64,000 nt of DNA from CBDBCU01 sp965243185. Its GTDB lineage: Bacteria; Chloroflexota; Dehalococcoidia; Lucifugimonadales; UBA3495. A program made the position numbers and the translations under genes. The notes below the pieces were generated by a model. It was not told the DNA's origin. It saw only the letters and a list, made by a program, of their open reading frames with translations, and did no database searches. The stretch spans positions 3,100,001-3,164,000 of the forward strand of contig OZ251531.1 in assembly GCA_965243185.1 (NCBI GenBank). Direction: 5' to 3'. This document shows, one piece after another, positions 8,092 through 16,193 of the stretch (positions are counted from its first letter, which is position 1; each line of letters begins with the position of its first letter).

Positions 8092-8439
8092 TTACAACGC
8101 CCCTTCCCCTTCCTCGCCAGTGCGGATACGGATGGCGTTAGCCACCGGGGTAATGAAAATCTTGCCGTCCCCGATGTTGCCGGTGCGCGAGTTTTCAATG
8201 ATGATGTCCACCGCCCGCTGGGTATCCTCATCCCGCACCACCGTTTGCAGCTTCACCTTGGGCAGCATATCCACCACATAGCTGCCGGCCACGCCCCGGG
8301 GGCCGTGCAGCTCAATGCCCCGCTGCATCCCCCGTCCGGTAACCTGGGTAACATTGATGGCCGGCAGCCCGGCGTCCGCCAAAGCATCCTTGACGCTGGT
8401 CACCTTTTCCGGCCGGATGATTGCTTCGATGTTGTTCAT
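8092..8439 (-). CDS. PII nitrogen-regulatory protein
   Basis: 115 residues, the usual PII length. MNNIEAIIRP strand, T-loop from about residue 35 to 57, GSYVVDMLPKVK and C-terminal GDGKIFITPV-RIRTGE all fit. Tyr54 aligns with the uridylylated Tyr51 of GlnB, while the position equivalent to Tyr46 is His. The T-loop is a few residues longer than usual (HGPRGVAGSY). PII trimers sense ATP/ADP and 2-oxoglutarate and act on transporters or enzymes. No amtB or glnA is adjacent, so the target is unknown. Confidence 0.9.
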   Translation of the reverse strand: MNNIEAIIRPEKVTSVKDALADAGLPAINVTQVTGRGMQRGIELHGPRGVAGSYVVDMLPKVKLQTVVRDEDTQRAVDIIIENSRTGNIGDGKIFITPVANAIRIRTGEEGEGAL

Positions 8440-8510
8440 AACTACCCCTACCGGCGCGCTGTCCGGGAAACCCTGTGCTTTCCCCTGACTCCCGCGCCCT
8501 GATTGCCCGC

Positions 8511-8539
8511 ATTATAGCCGATTGGGTTACTGATGAGAA
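8511..8539 (-). promoter_or_regulatory. Promoter of the PII gene
   Basis: Minus-strand TTCTCA (8539-8534), 17-bp spacer, perfect TATAAT (8516-8511). The transcript would start near 8504, about 65 nt before the ATG. Confidence 0.7.
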
Positions 8540-8573
8540 TACCCGACTTTACCGGGAAAATCCCCAGCCTCTT

Positions 8574-10229
8574 TCACCGCAGCCGAATCCCGGCCGCCTC
8601 CCGGTCAAAACACCCTTCCGTCAGATTCTCCCGTTCCTGCCGCAGCAAATCCTTCCGCACCCGCAAACTCGGCGTCCGCGGCAGTTCCTCCCGTACCTCC
8701 ACATAGCGCGGCACCTTGAAATACGCCAGATGGTCGGCGCACCAGTAAATTATCTGCTCCGGGTCGATGACGCTCCCCGGCCGCGCCGTCGCATACGCCT
8801 TGACCTCATCCTCCCCCAACTCCGACGGCACCGCAATGACCGCGCAGTCCAGCGCCGCCGGGTGCCGCTTAATCACCTCCTCCACTTCCTGCGATGATAT
8901 ATTCTCCCCCCGCCGCCGAATCACATCCTTTTTCCGGTCCACAAAGTAAAGGTATCCCTCGGCGTCCAGCCAGCCCAAATCCCCGGTATGCAGCCAACCC
9001 TCCCGCAAAGCCAACGCCGTCTGCTCCGGATTCCGCCAGTAGCCCGGCATCACTGCCGGGTTCCTGATCGTAATTTCCCCCGCTGTGTCAATGCCCGCCG
9101 GCTGCCCGCCATCATCCACAATGCGGATTTCATTGACAAAGCGGGCATCCGGATGCCGCCGCGCCGGCCCCGAGGAATTAGCCCGCCGCCGTTCCCCAAT
9201 CCGCTCAATCGACCCGTAGCAGGTCTCCGTCATCCCGAACCCCACGATTATGTCCGTCCCGAACCGTTCCCCAAAGCCTTGCAGAAACTCCGGCGGAAAT
9301 GCCGGCGAACCGTAAAACAGCCGCACCAAGTTATCCCGGTCCGTAGCTGACTCCGGCTGCTTCGCTAATACCGGCATCATCATCCCGATAAAGTTCACCA
9401 CCGTAGCCCCGGCTTGCCGCACCTGCTCCCAGAACCGGGATGCGCTGAACCGCTCCGCCACAATCAAAGTCGCCCCGGCCGCCAGCGTCCCCATCGTGGA
9501 ATAGTATTGCGCGTTGGCGTGAAAGAAGGGCAGGCAGGTAAAAAAGCGGTCTTGCGCCGTGGCCGCCGTCCAGTAAGCAAACCCCTGCCCGGCCGCCACA
9601 TACATTTGGTGCGTTACCTGTACCCCCTTGGGATTGCCGGTAGTCCCGGAGGTATAGACCAGCATCGCCGTATCCTCCGGGGAAACCTCCGGGTTGGCGT
9701 CAACGGCGGCGGACCCGGCTAAAGCCGCCCCAAAGTCCACCCAACCGCCGGCCGCCGGCGCCGCTGCCTCAGCCCCCACCAGCAAGCGATGCTCCACACT
9801 GGCCGCCAAATCCGCCGCCGCTCCAGCCACCGCCGCCAGCGACTGATGCGCCACTACCCCTTTCGCCGCCGCGTCTTGCAGGATAAACGCCGTTTCCTCC
9901 CCCTTGTAAGCCGTGTTCACCGGAACGCTGATCGCCCCCAGCAAAGCCAAGCCGAACCAGCAGTAAAGAAACTCCGGGCAGTTCGGCAGCAGCAAGCACA
10001 CCCGGTCGCCGTAGCCGATGCCCAATTCCCGAAACAGCCCCGCCGTCTGCCGCGCCCGGTGGTGAAACTCCCGGTAAGTCAAAACCGATCCGGCAATCTC
10101 CACAAACGCCTGCTCCGGGCGGCGACTGGCGGCCCGTTCCAGAAACTCCCCCAGAGACATCGCCCACATCAACCGCCCGGCCTCCGCCGGCCCGGTAATG
10201 CCGCTAATGCCCGTAATCGTCGCCGTCAT
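8574..10229 (-). CDS. AMP-dependent acyl-CoA ligase (CaiC-like)
   Basis: 551 residues of an ANL-superfamily adenylating enzyme. MLVYTSGTTGNPKGVQVTH (residues about 189-207) is the phosphate-binding loop, GFGMTETCYGS is the A5 motif, and YLYFVDRKKDVIRRRGENIS (residues about 445-464) contains the hinge and CoA-adenylate half-reaction loop. It would activate a carboxylic acid to its CoA thioester. The overall order resembles crotonobetaine/carnitine-CoA ligases. An internal ATG at residue 24 (MSLGEFL) could be the true start, since the first 23 residues are not family-like. It is transcribed alone. Confidence 0.85.
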   Translation of the reverse strand: MTATITGISGITGPAEAGRLMWAMSLGEFLERAASRRPEQAFVEIAGSVLTYREFHHRARQTAGLFRELGIGYGDRVCLLLPNCPEFLYCWFGLALLGAISVPVNTAYKGEETAFILQDAAAKGVVAHQSLAAVAGAAADLAASVEHRLLVGAEAAAPAAGGWVDFGAALAGSAAVDANPEVSPEDTAMLVYTSGTTGNPKGVQVTHQMYVAAGQGFAYWTAATAQDRFFTCLPFFHANAQYYSTMGTLAAGATLIVAERFSASRFWEQVRQAGATVVNFIGMMMPVLAKQPESATDRDNLVRLFYGSPAFPPEFLQGFGERFGTDIIVGFGMTETCYGSIERIGERRRANSSGPARRHPDARFVNEIRIVDDGGQPAGIDTAGEITIRNPAVMPGYWRNPEQTALALREGWLHTGDLGWLDAEGYLYFVDRKKDVIRRRGENISSQEVEEVIKRHPAALDCAVIAVPSELGEDEVKAYATARPGSVIDPEQIIYWCADHLAYFKVPRYVEVREELPRTPSLRVRKDLLRQERENLTEGCFDREAAGIRLR

Positions 10230-10287
10230 AACTACATCCCGCTTTCCCCCGCCGGGTAAAACCCTCAGCCGGGCTTATCCGCCCTTC

Positions 10288-10316
10288 AACCTATCACGCC
10301 CCCAAAGCCCGGTCAA
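10288..10316 (-). promoter_or_regulatory. Promoter of the acyl-CoA ligase gene
   Basis: Minus-strand TTGACC (10316-10311), 17-bp spacer, TAGGTT (10293-10288), about 60 bp above the annotated start. Confidence 0.6.
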
Positions 10317-10420
10317 TAGGGAATAACAGCGGCTCCAGGCTAACGCCTATGGAAACCGCCCCGCCGAAAAAGAGGAATCTCAACCGTCCATCACCAGACC
10401 CCTGCAATCCCCCAATCTCC

Positions 10421-10548
10421 CCAAAATCCAAAAGTTTTGAGGGGGTGCGGGGGAACTTTTACAAAAGTTCCCCCGCCGTACCCCCATCCTCCAGCAACCG
10501 TCATCCCCACCCTCCCCACCGTCATTCCCACGAAAGTGGGAATCCAGA
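10421..10548. repeat. Composite hairpin repeat, copy 1
   Basis: It opens with AAATCCAAAAGTTTTGAGGG, then a hairpin with 11-bp arms (10449-10459 and 10464-10474) around TACA. It ends with the palindromic unit GTCATTCCCACGAAAGTGGG (10521-10548 overall), whose 8-bp arms enclose a GAAA loop. The same composite occurs at 50756-50880. Both copies precede the two paralogous secreted-protein genes. Confidence 0.8.
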
Positions 10549-10579
10549 ATTTCAATTCGTAAATCCACCCTAAAACCCC

Positions 10580-10850
10580 TTGACAACTATAATTCCCGCC
10601 CCCATACTTATAACTGCGAGGTCAGACCTAGCCCCGGGACGCCGGGTCTCAAAACGATACGCTAGCTTACCGTGAAATATAGCTCACAGCGCGCTGTGGA
10701 CGCCCTCGGCACTCGCGGCCGTCAAGCGTCCCGCTCCTAACCTCCGGGGAACCGGCCTAAGGCCCCGTACTTCCCCATCCGGAGCAGCGGAAAACGGCAA
10801 ATCCCAATCGCCGCCAAACCGCTACCCCTTCCCTACAGGAGCTGGAGTTA
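10580..10850. ncRNA. Candidate structured non-coding RNA
   Basis: No gene fits this roughly 240-bp stretch, but it is dense in nested complementary arms. These are 10624-10628 with 10645-10649, 10685-10689 with 10694-10698, 10699-10703 with 10726-10730, 10733-10737 with 10781-10785 (enclosing GGGGAA/TTCCCC and GGCC/GGCC), and 10786-10790 with 10819-10823 (enclosing CGGC/GCCG). A TTGACA at 10580-10585 followed by an AT-rich stretch could drive it on the + strand from about 10614, but the -10 spacing is poor. I find no signature of RNase P, tmRNA, SRP, 6S or 5S RNA. Strand and class are open. Confidence 0.4.
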
Positions 10851-11228
10851 ATTAGGTTGACTGGAGGTGCGGTCAACCCCGGTAGCTGGACTGGGCCAAA
10901 ACGCCGGTAGTGGCAACCATACCCAGCGGCGTTAGTAGCCAATACAAGGTCCATTTGCCGTCAGGCAACTGGGTCGGGAAACTCCGGGCGGATGCAAGCC
11001 AGGATGCCCCCCGGAGCAGGCAACCCAATGGCCCCTTTGCCAACCCCCTCCCGCAAGGGCGGAATCTCCGGCCAGAGCTTCCGCCCCGGCGCCCCCCTAC
11101 CCCAACGCTGAATATAAATACTAAACTCAACCCGCCGGGGCAGCCCAGGAGGCGCCGCCCCGGCGATACCCCGTACTACCGCCCCCTATGTTATCCCCGT
11201 CCTCCAATATCTAATTCCAATCCCCCCA
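10851..11228. other. Non-coding stretch, nothing recognised
   Basis: It contains a short inverted repeat (GGTTGAC/GTCAACC near 10855-10878) and GC-rich hairpins. No reading frame here has a credible start, codon use or family match on either strand. Confidence 0.5.
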
Positions 11229-11257
11229 TTGACAACCCCCATCCCATCCCTTACCCT
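11229..11257 (+). promoter_or_regulatory. Promoter of secreted-protein gene A
   Basis: TTGACA (11229-11234), 17-bp spacer, TACCCT (11252-11257). The box shares the TTGACAACCC start and ACCCTA element with the promoters at 1070, 1790, 2403 and 50975. Confidence 0.75.
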
Positions 11258-11295
11258 ACCTCCCACCCCAAACCTTACCCCAAGGAGCAGCCACT

Positions 11296-12172
11296 ATGCC
11301 CAAACTCCTCCTCGCCGCCCTATCCCTGGTCGGCATCCTGACCCTCGCCGCCATCCTAACCCCCGGCGGCCGCGCCGACCCGGCCTTGACCCGCTCCAAT
11401 TCCATACTACCCCCCCCCAGAACTCTTGTTCTATGTAGACGTCGCCCAAGCCGCCCCCCGCTCCATCCCTTGGGACTGCTCCGACTGGCAAGCTTCCCCC
11501 GCTGTCGCCGACGCTAACGATGCCCGCGTCTCCCTTATCCTCGAATCCCTCGCCGCCAACCGCGGCAAAACCATCTACTGCGCCATCGACCAGTCCGACA
11601 CCTTCACCAAAGCCGAAACCTGGGCTGCTGGCCGCCACCGCAACGAACGCGACGATACCGTCTATTTCGGCGAAAGCGGCAACTTCCGCGGCTTCCTCGC
11701 CGCCCAGGAAGGCTACCTCACTGACGGCGAATCCGGCGTTACCGGCGTCAGCCGCGACCTCATTTTTGAGTTTCCCCGGGAGGAACGTCGCCGCCGCTGG
11801 AAAACCGTCATCAAACGCCGGGACATTCCTGCCGACAACTCCCGCCTGCTCGCCAGCGGTCTCGGTCCCCTCTCTACAGTCCAACCCCTCGAAATCAATG
11901 CCAAAGCTTCAGCACGCGCGCGTTTTTCCGGGGTGTCTTTTGATTTTCAGTCCGCCGCCGCAACCGCCGCCCGGGCCCATTGCCGGGAAATCGGCTACCA
12001 GCGCGCGGTAAATGTTGTTCCCACCACCCCCGGAGCCATCAGTGTGACCGCCCCGGTCGGTTGGGGCTACAGCGACAACCAGGACACCGGCGGCAGCCAT
12101 CAATATCGCGCCAAGCGCACCAGCACCTGGACCGCCACCTGCCAAAAGAAAATCCGCGTCCGCCGCCGCTAA
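11296..12172 (+). CDS. Secreted-protein paralogue A, frame broken at a C9 tract (candidate phase-variable gene)
   Basis: An ATG at 11296 behind AAGGAG opens a signal peptide (MPKLLLAALSLVGILTLAA). This frame runs into nine Cs at 11410-11418 and then leaves the conserved frame. Removing one C (8, or having 11) joins it to the main frame and gives a 291-residue secreted protein. The conserved domain begins SIPWDCSDW and includes NRGKTIYCAIDQSDT, RDDTVYFG and GFLAAQEGYLTDGESG. It is shared with the gene at 51040-52036. The C-terminal half is unrelated to that paralogue except for the last residues, KKIRVRRR. No known family recognised. As assembled the product is truncated, which could be a phase-off state, a pseudogene or a homopolymer miscall. 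Confidence 0.75.
11410..11418 (+). repeat. C9 homopolymer at the signal-peptide junction
   Basis: Nine consecutive Cs begin exactly at a codon boundary of the signal-peptide frame. A length of 8 or 11 restores the downstream frame, 9 does not. Confidence 0.9.
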
Positions 12173-12191
12173 CCCTCCAACCGACCCCCAC

Positions 12192-12240
12192 GGTTTGCTC
12201 CGCCCCTCCGGAATTTGTTGCCAGATACGCGGAGCAAACC
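12192..12240 (+). terminator. Hairpin after gene A
   Basis: Perfect 12-bp arms (12192-12203 and 12229-12240) lie 20 nt after the stop, with a 25-nt loop and no T-run. Terminator-like at best. Confidence 0.45.
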
Positions 12241-12281
12241 CATCCCCCGTCATTCTTAATTCCCAATTCTCAATTCCTAAT

Positions 12282-12311
12282 TTGACCACCCCCCTTCCCA
12301 TCTGTTACCCT
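12282..12311 (+). promoter_or_regulatory. Promoter of lutABC
   Basis: TTGACC (12282-12287), 18-bp spacer, TACCCT (12306-12311). It helps place the lutA start downstream of about 12318. Confidence 0.6.
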
Positions 12312-12359
12312 ATACCCGCTTATCCTGCCCCGGCTACCCTGTTACCCCCCGAGGCCGCC

Positions 12360-13109
12360 TTGTCCCCAGCCGTCCCCAGCCAAGCCTCCCTCTTCGTTAC
12401 CTGCATCATCGACCAGCTTTATCCTCAGGTCGGCGTCAGCGTGGTGCGGGTCCTGCGGCGGCTCGGCGTCTCCCTTGACTTCCCCGAAACTCAAACCTGC
12501 TGCGGCCAGCCCCTCTACAACTCCGGCTTCACCCGTCCCGCCCGCCGCCTGGCCGCCCGCTTCCTGCGCGACTTTGCCCATAGCCAATACATCATCGTCC
12601 CCTCCGGCTCCTGCGCCGCGATGCTCCGCGTCTTTTACGCCGACCTCTTTGCCGACGACCCGGAACTGGCATCCCAAGCCCAAAATCTAGCCGGCCGCGT
12701 CTATGAATTCTCCGAATTCCTCGTCAAAATCCTCGGTGTAACCGACCTTAACACCGCTTGGCCCGCCACCGCCGCCTACCACTCCAGTTGCCACCTCCTC
12801 CGCGAACTGGCCGTTAAGGACGAACCCCTACAGCTTCTGGAACAGGTGTCCGACTTGAACCTGGTACCCTTGCCCCAAGCCGATACCTGCTGCGGCTTCG
12901 GCGGAACCTTTGCCGTCAAATACCCCCACATCTCCCAGGCTATGCTTGCCGACAAACTCGCCAATCTCCAATCCACCGGCGCCGACACCTTGATTTCCTG
13001 CGATCTGGGCTGCTTAATGCACCTCGGCGGCGCCCTCTCCCGCCAGAACAGCCCCATCGCCGTCCGCCACATCGCCCAAGTCCTCGAAGGAGTAGCCCCC
13101 GGTGGCTGA
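12360..13109 (+). CDS. lutA: LutA-type lactate utilisation Fe-S oxidoreductase subunit
   Basis: About 249 residues with two cysteine-rich CCG domains: CCGQPLYNSG early and CCGFGGTFAV late. The protein opens SLFVTCIIDQLYPQVG, the LutA/YkgE start. A TTG at 12360 is proposed because it lies just before this conserved start and below the promoter; the frame is open further upstream but that part is not family-like. LutA, LutB and LutC together oxidise L-lactate to pyruvate in the cytosol through Fe-S centres. It overlaps lutB by 8 nt. Confidence 0.85.
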   Translation: MSPAVPSQASLFVTCIIDQLYPQVGVSVVRVLRRLGVSLDFPETQTCCGQPLYNSGFTRPARRLAARFLRDFAHSQYIIVPSGSCAAMLRVFYADLFADDPELASQAQNLAGRVYEFSEFLVKILGVTDLNTAWPATAAYHSSCHLLRELAVKDEPLQLLEQVSDLNLVPLPQADTCCGFGGTFAVKYPHISQAMLADKLANLQSTGADTLISCDLGCLMHLGGALSRQNSPIAVRHIAQVLEGVAPGG

Positions 13110-14601
13110 AGTAAAAACCCGCGACTTCCCGGCCGCCTCGGCGGCCGCGATGCAGAACCCTACCCTCCGCCGCGCCCTCCGGCAAGTCGGCAGCGGCTTC
13201 AACGGCGCCCGCCTTGACGCCATCGCCGAAGTTACCCCCCAAGTTTGGGAACAGTGGCGCGACCAAGCCCGCCGCAGCAAAGCCCATACCCTCGACCACC
13301 TCGACTACTACCTCGAAATGCTGTCTGACCGGGTAACTCAAAACGGCGGATCTGTCCACTTCGCCCGCGACGCGGCCCAGGCCAACGCCATCGTCGCCCA
13401 AATCGCCCAATCCCGCCAGGTCAAACTTGCCACCAAAAGCAAGTCGATGGTCTCCGAGGAACTGGACTTGAACCACGCCCTCGCAAATATCGGCGTTGAG
13501 GTCTTCGAGACCGACCTCGGCGAATACATCATCCAGTTGGCTAATGAAACCCCGTCCCACCTCGTCGCTCCCGCCCTCCACAAAACCAAAGAACAGGTAT
13601 CCCAACTCTTTCACCAGCAACTCGGCGTCCCCCTCACCGACGACATCACAGAAATGGCCCGCGTCGCCCGGGAAACCCTCCGCCAAAAATTTCTTGACGC
13701 CGACCTCGGCATCAGCGGCGCCAACTTCCTCGTCGCTGAAACCGGCTCCCTCGTCATCATCACCAACGAAGGCAACGGCCGCCTCTGCACTTCCGCCCCC
13801 CGCATCCATATCGGCATCACCGGAATGGAAAAAGTCATCCCTTCCCTGCAAGATCTGGCGGTTTTCCTGCGCCTGCTCCCCCGTTCCGCTACCGGCCAGC
13901 GTCTGACCAGTTATGTCTCCATCGTCAGCGGCCCCCGCCGCGCTGCCGACGAGGACGGCCCCGAGGAGTTCCACTTGGTCATCGTGGACAACGGCCGCTC
14001 CCGCCTCCTGGCTGACCCCAACCTGCGCGAAGCCCTCTACTGCATCCGCTGCGGCGCCTGCCTCAACATCTGCCCCGTCTATCAGAAAGTCGGCGGCCAC
14101 GCCTACGGCTGGGTCTATCCCGGCCCCATCGGCGCCATCGTTTCCCCCACCTTGGTCGGCTTGAACCAAGCCCCGGACTTGCCCCAAGCCTCCAGCCTTT
14201 GCGGCGCCTGCCGCGAAGCCTGCCCCGTCCAAATCAACATCCCCCGGATGCTCCTCCACCTCCGCCACAAACTAGCCGAAAGCCCGGACGCCGCCGAAAA
14301 ATCCGTATCCTCCGCCGCTAACTTGGCCGCCAACGGCTACGCTTGGCTGATGACCCATCCCGCCGCCTTATCCGCCGCCGGCAAAATCGGCCAAGTAGCC
14401 CAAAAACCCTTTGTCCACCACGGGCAGATTCAAAAACTCCCCCTGCCCTTGGTCTCCCACTGGACGGATGCCCGCGATTTGCCCCCGCTCCCCAAGCACA
14501 CCTTCCGCCAACTCTGGAAACGGGAATTGCAACGCGAATCAACCCCGGCCCCCTCGCCGCAATCCGGCAGTAATACCCCGGCCGGCAATGGGGCGGATTA
14601 G
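13102..14601 (+). CDS. lutB: LutB-type iron-sulfur protein of lactate utilisation
   Basis: 499 residues. An N-terminal LUD domain spans about residues 60-300 (KLATKSKSMVSEELDLNHAL, VAETGSLVIITNEGNGRL). It is followed by a ferredoxin-like part with CIRCGACLNICP near residue 314 and CGACREACPVQI near residue 366, predicted to hold two 4Fe-4S clusters. The C-terminus carries extra Pro/Ser-rich residues. The GTG start at 13102 lies within the last codons of lutA, indicating translational coupling. It acts with LutA and LutC. Confidence 0.9.
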   Translation: MAEVKTRDFPAASAAAMQNPTLRRALRQVGSGFNGARLDAIAEVTPQVWEQWRDQARRSKAHTLDHLDYYLEMLSDRVTQNGGSVHFARDAAQANAIVAQIAQSRQVKLATKSKSMVSEELDLNHALANIGVEVFETDLGEYIIQLANETPSHLVAPALHKTKEQVSQLFHQQLGVPLTDDITEMARVARETLRQKFLDADLGISGANFLVAETGSLVIITNEGNGRLCTSAPRIHIGITGMEKVIPSLQDLAVFLRLLPRSATGQRLTSYVSIVSGPRRAADEDGPEEFHLVIVDNGRSRLLADPNLREALYCIRCGACLNICPVYQKVGGHAYGWVYPGPIGAIVSPTLVGLNQAPDLPQASSLCGACREACPVQINIPRMLLHLRHKLAESPDAAEKSVSSAANLAANGYAWLMTHPAALSAAGKIGQVAQKPFVHHGQIQKLPLPLVSHWTDARDLPPLPKHTFRQLWKRELQRESTPAPSPQSGSNTPAGNGAD

Positions 14602-14604
14602 CCA

Positions 14605-15372
14605 ATGACCGCCGCCCCGCAGCAACCGTTGGGTACGCCCCAAGCCGACTTTCTGGCGCAAGTGCGCCGCGCCTTGGGCCGCCCGGCGTCCCCCGCCGCG
14701 ACCGCCCCGGCTGAACCCTATCCCCCCTTGACTGAAACCGTCGCCCAACTCGAAACCCAAGCCGCCGCCGCCCGCCAGCGCATCGACCAGGAACGACCCG
14801 CCCTTCTCGACCGCTTGGCGGAAACCGCCCAACTCCGCGGCTGGCAGCTTTGCCGCACCGCCAACCCGGAGGAAGCTATTGGCTATATCACCGCCTTGGC
14901 TGCCGACCGTCAAGTTGCCCAAGCCGCCCGCTCCACTCAGGAAGTATTTACCGCCTTGCCCCTCGACCCCGCCCTGGCCAACCTCGGCATTGCCACCGTA
15001 ACCGCCGCCCATGATGAAAAAAACTCCCGAACCGCTATCCGGGAGCAAATCATCCAATCCGACCTCGGCTTGACCGGGGCCGACTACGCCTTGGCTGAAA
15101 CCGGTTCCATAATCATCCTGCCCCGTCCCGGCTTGAGCCGCCTCGTCTCCCTGGTGCCGCCCATTCATCTAGCCATCGTCCAGCCCCAAGATGTCGTTGC
15201 CACCCTCGACGATGTCTTTCTTTTCCGCCGCCTCGACTACCACCGCAGCGGCGGCGACTCCGACCCCTACCTCAACTTCATCACTGGCCCCAGCCGCACC
15301 GCCGACATTGAACAGCAGCTGGTCGTCGGCGTCCACGGCCCCAAAGAAGTCCACTTGATTATCCTGGGCTGA
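14605..15372 (+). CDS. lutC: LutC-type LUD-domain protein
   Basis: 255 residues ending in a LUD domain (SDLGLTGADYALAETGSIII, then PPIHLAIV and HGPKEVHLIILG). It is the third component of the Lut lactate-oxidation complex. The N-terminal 90 residues form an Ala-rich helical region longer than usual. It starts 3 nt after lutB stops. No LutR regulator or lactate permease is adjacent, so control is unclear. Confidence 0.9.
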   Translation: MTAAPQQPLGTPQADFLAQVRRALGRPASPAATAPAEPYPPLTETVAQLETQAAAARQRIDQERPALLDRLAETAQLRGWQLCRTANPEEAIGYITALAADRQVAQAARSTQEVFTALPLDPALANLGIATVTAAHDEKNSRTAIREQIIQSDLGLTGADYALAETGSIIILPRPGLSRLVSLVPPIHLAIVQPQDVVATLDDVFLFRRLDYHRSGGDSDPYLNFITGPSRTADIEQQLVVGVHGPKEVHLIILG

Positions 15373-15413
15373 CCGCCAACCCGGCCAACTATCCAATCAA
15401 AGGGGGATACTTA

Positions 15414-15758
15414 ATGCCCGTACGCATCGGCTTTTCCCAGTTCCGCAAGCAAATGCTCGACCGGGAACTGGACAGCATTGCCCAACTCTTGCCCCAACTC
15501 GGCGTCGAGCAGGTCATCCTGACCGGCGATTTGGTCAGCGGCGACATCTCCCCGGACAGCCGCATCGACCTGATTGTCGTCCAGGAAACTGACGCTGCCT
15601 TTGGCCGCCGCGCCGACTTTTTCTCCTACCATCTCAGCAGTATGGTCGCCGTGGACTGCCAAGTCTATACCCCCGCCGAATTCGCCGAACTTTCCCAAAC
15701 CCTCCCCGCCTTGCGCGCGGCAATCCAAAACGGACGGGAGCTTTACAATGCCCACTAA
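15414..15758 (+). CDS. MNT-type nucleotidyltransferase-like protein (degenerate)
   Basis: 114 residues with the small nucleotidyltransferase fold of MntA/MNT antitoxins. The motif reads GDLVSGDISPDSRIDLIVV where active members have GS followed by S-D-x-D. The first metal Asp is Arg here and the Ser of GS is Asp, so AMPylation activity is doubtful. It is preceded by AAAGGGGG and overlaps the HEPN gene by 11 nt, the usual MNT-HEPN arrangement. Confidence 0.7.
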   Translation: MPVRIGFSQFRKQMLDRELDSIAQLLPQLGVEQVILTGDLVSGDISPDSRIDLIVVQETDAAFGRRADFFSYHLSSMVAVDCQVYTPAEFAELSQTLPALRAAIQNGRELYNAH

Positions 15759-16152
15759 CCACCGCGCCGAAGCCGCCCGCTGGCTGCGCCAAGCCCAACA
15801 AGACCTCCTCGACGCCCAATTCAACCGGGCGGGCGGCCGCCACAACCTCGCTTGCTTCCTTTGCCAGCAGGCCGCTGAAAAAGCCCTCAAAGCCTACCTC
15901 TACCACCGCGGCGCCGAGGATGTCTGGGGCCACTCCCTCATCGACCTCTGCGAGGACGCCAAGATTTTCGAGATGTTCTTCGACACCATCAAAAGCGAAG
16001 CCCGCCAGCTCGACAAGTACCACGAAATCACCCGCTACCCCGGCTACCTCCCCGGCGGCATCTCCTCCGATGCCTTCGACGACAACGACTCGGAACGCGC
16101 CCTCTACCTCAGCGGCGTGGTCGTAGATTTCGTCAAAGAGCGGTTGGGGTAG
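15748..16152 (+). CDS. HEPN-domain protein paired with MNT
   Basis: 134 residues of a HEPN helical bundle. ARWLRQAQQDLLDAQF opens the domain, CFLCQQAAEKALKAYLYHRG is the central signature, and a GHSLIDLCEDA helix follows. HEPN partners of MNT proteins are often ribonuclease toxins with R-x4-6-H. No clean match to that motif is visible, so this may belong to the non-nucleolytic HEPN group. The ATG at 15748 is inside the MNT gene, so the two are translationally coupled. Confidence 0.75.
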   Translation: MPTNHRAEAARWLRQAQQDLLDAQFNRAGGRHNLACFLCQQAAEKALKAYLYHRGAEDVWGHSLIDLCEDAKIFEMFFDTIKSEARQLDKYHEITRYPGYLPGGISSDAFDDNDSERALYLSGVVVDFVKERLG

Positions 16153-16193
16153 GCCGGATAGCCCCCCTTTGCCTTCGATAGTTCTAGGGTTTC

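Noticed and set aside
10380..10586. Protein coded across the composite repeat (also 50712-50981)
   Set aside because: The reading frames consist only of the repeat translated, recur at both copies, and have no ribosome site.
10580..10850. rnpB, tmRNA, SRP RNA or 6S RNA
   Set aside because: None of the conserved cores, such as GAGGAAAGTCC, a T-arm with CCA end, or the SRP GGAA loop with AGCAG side, is present on either strand.
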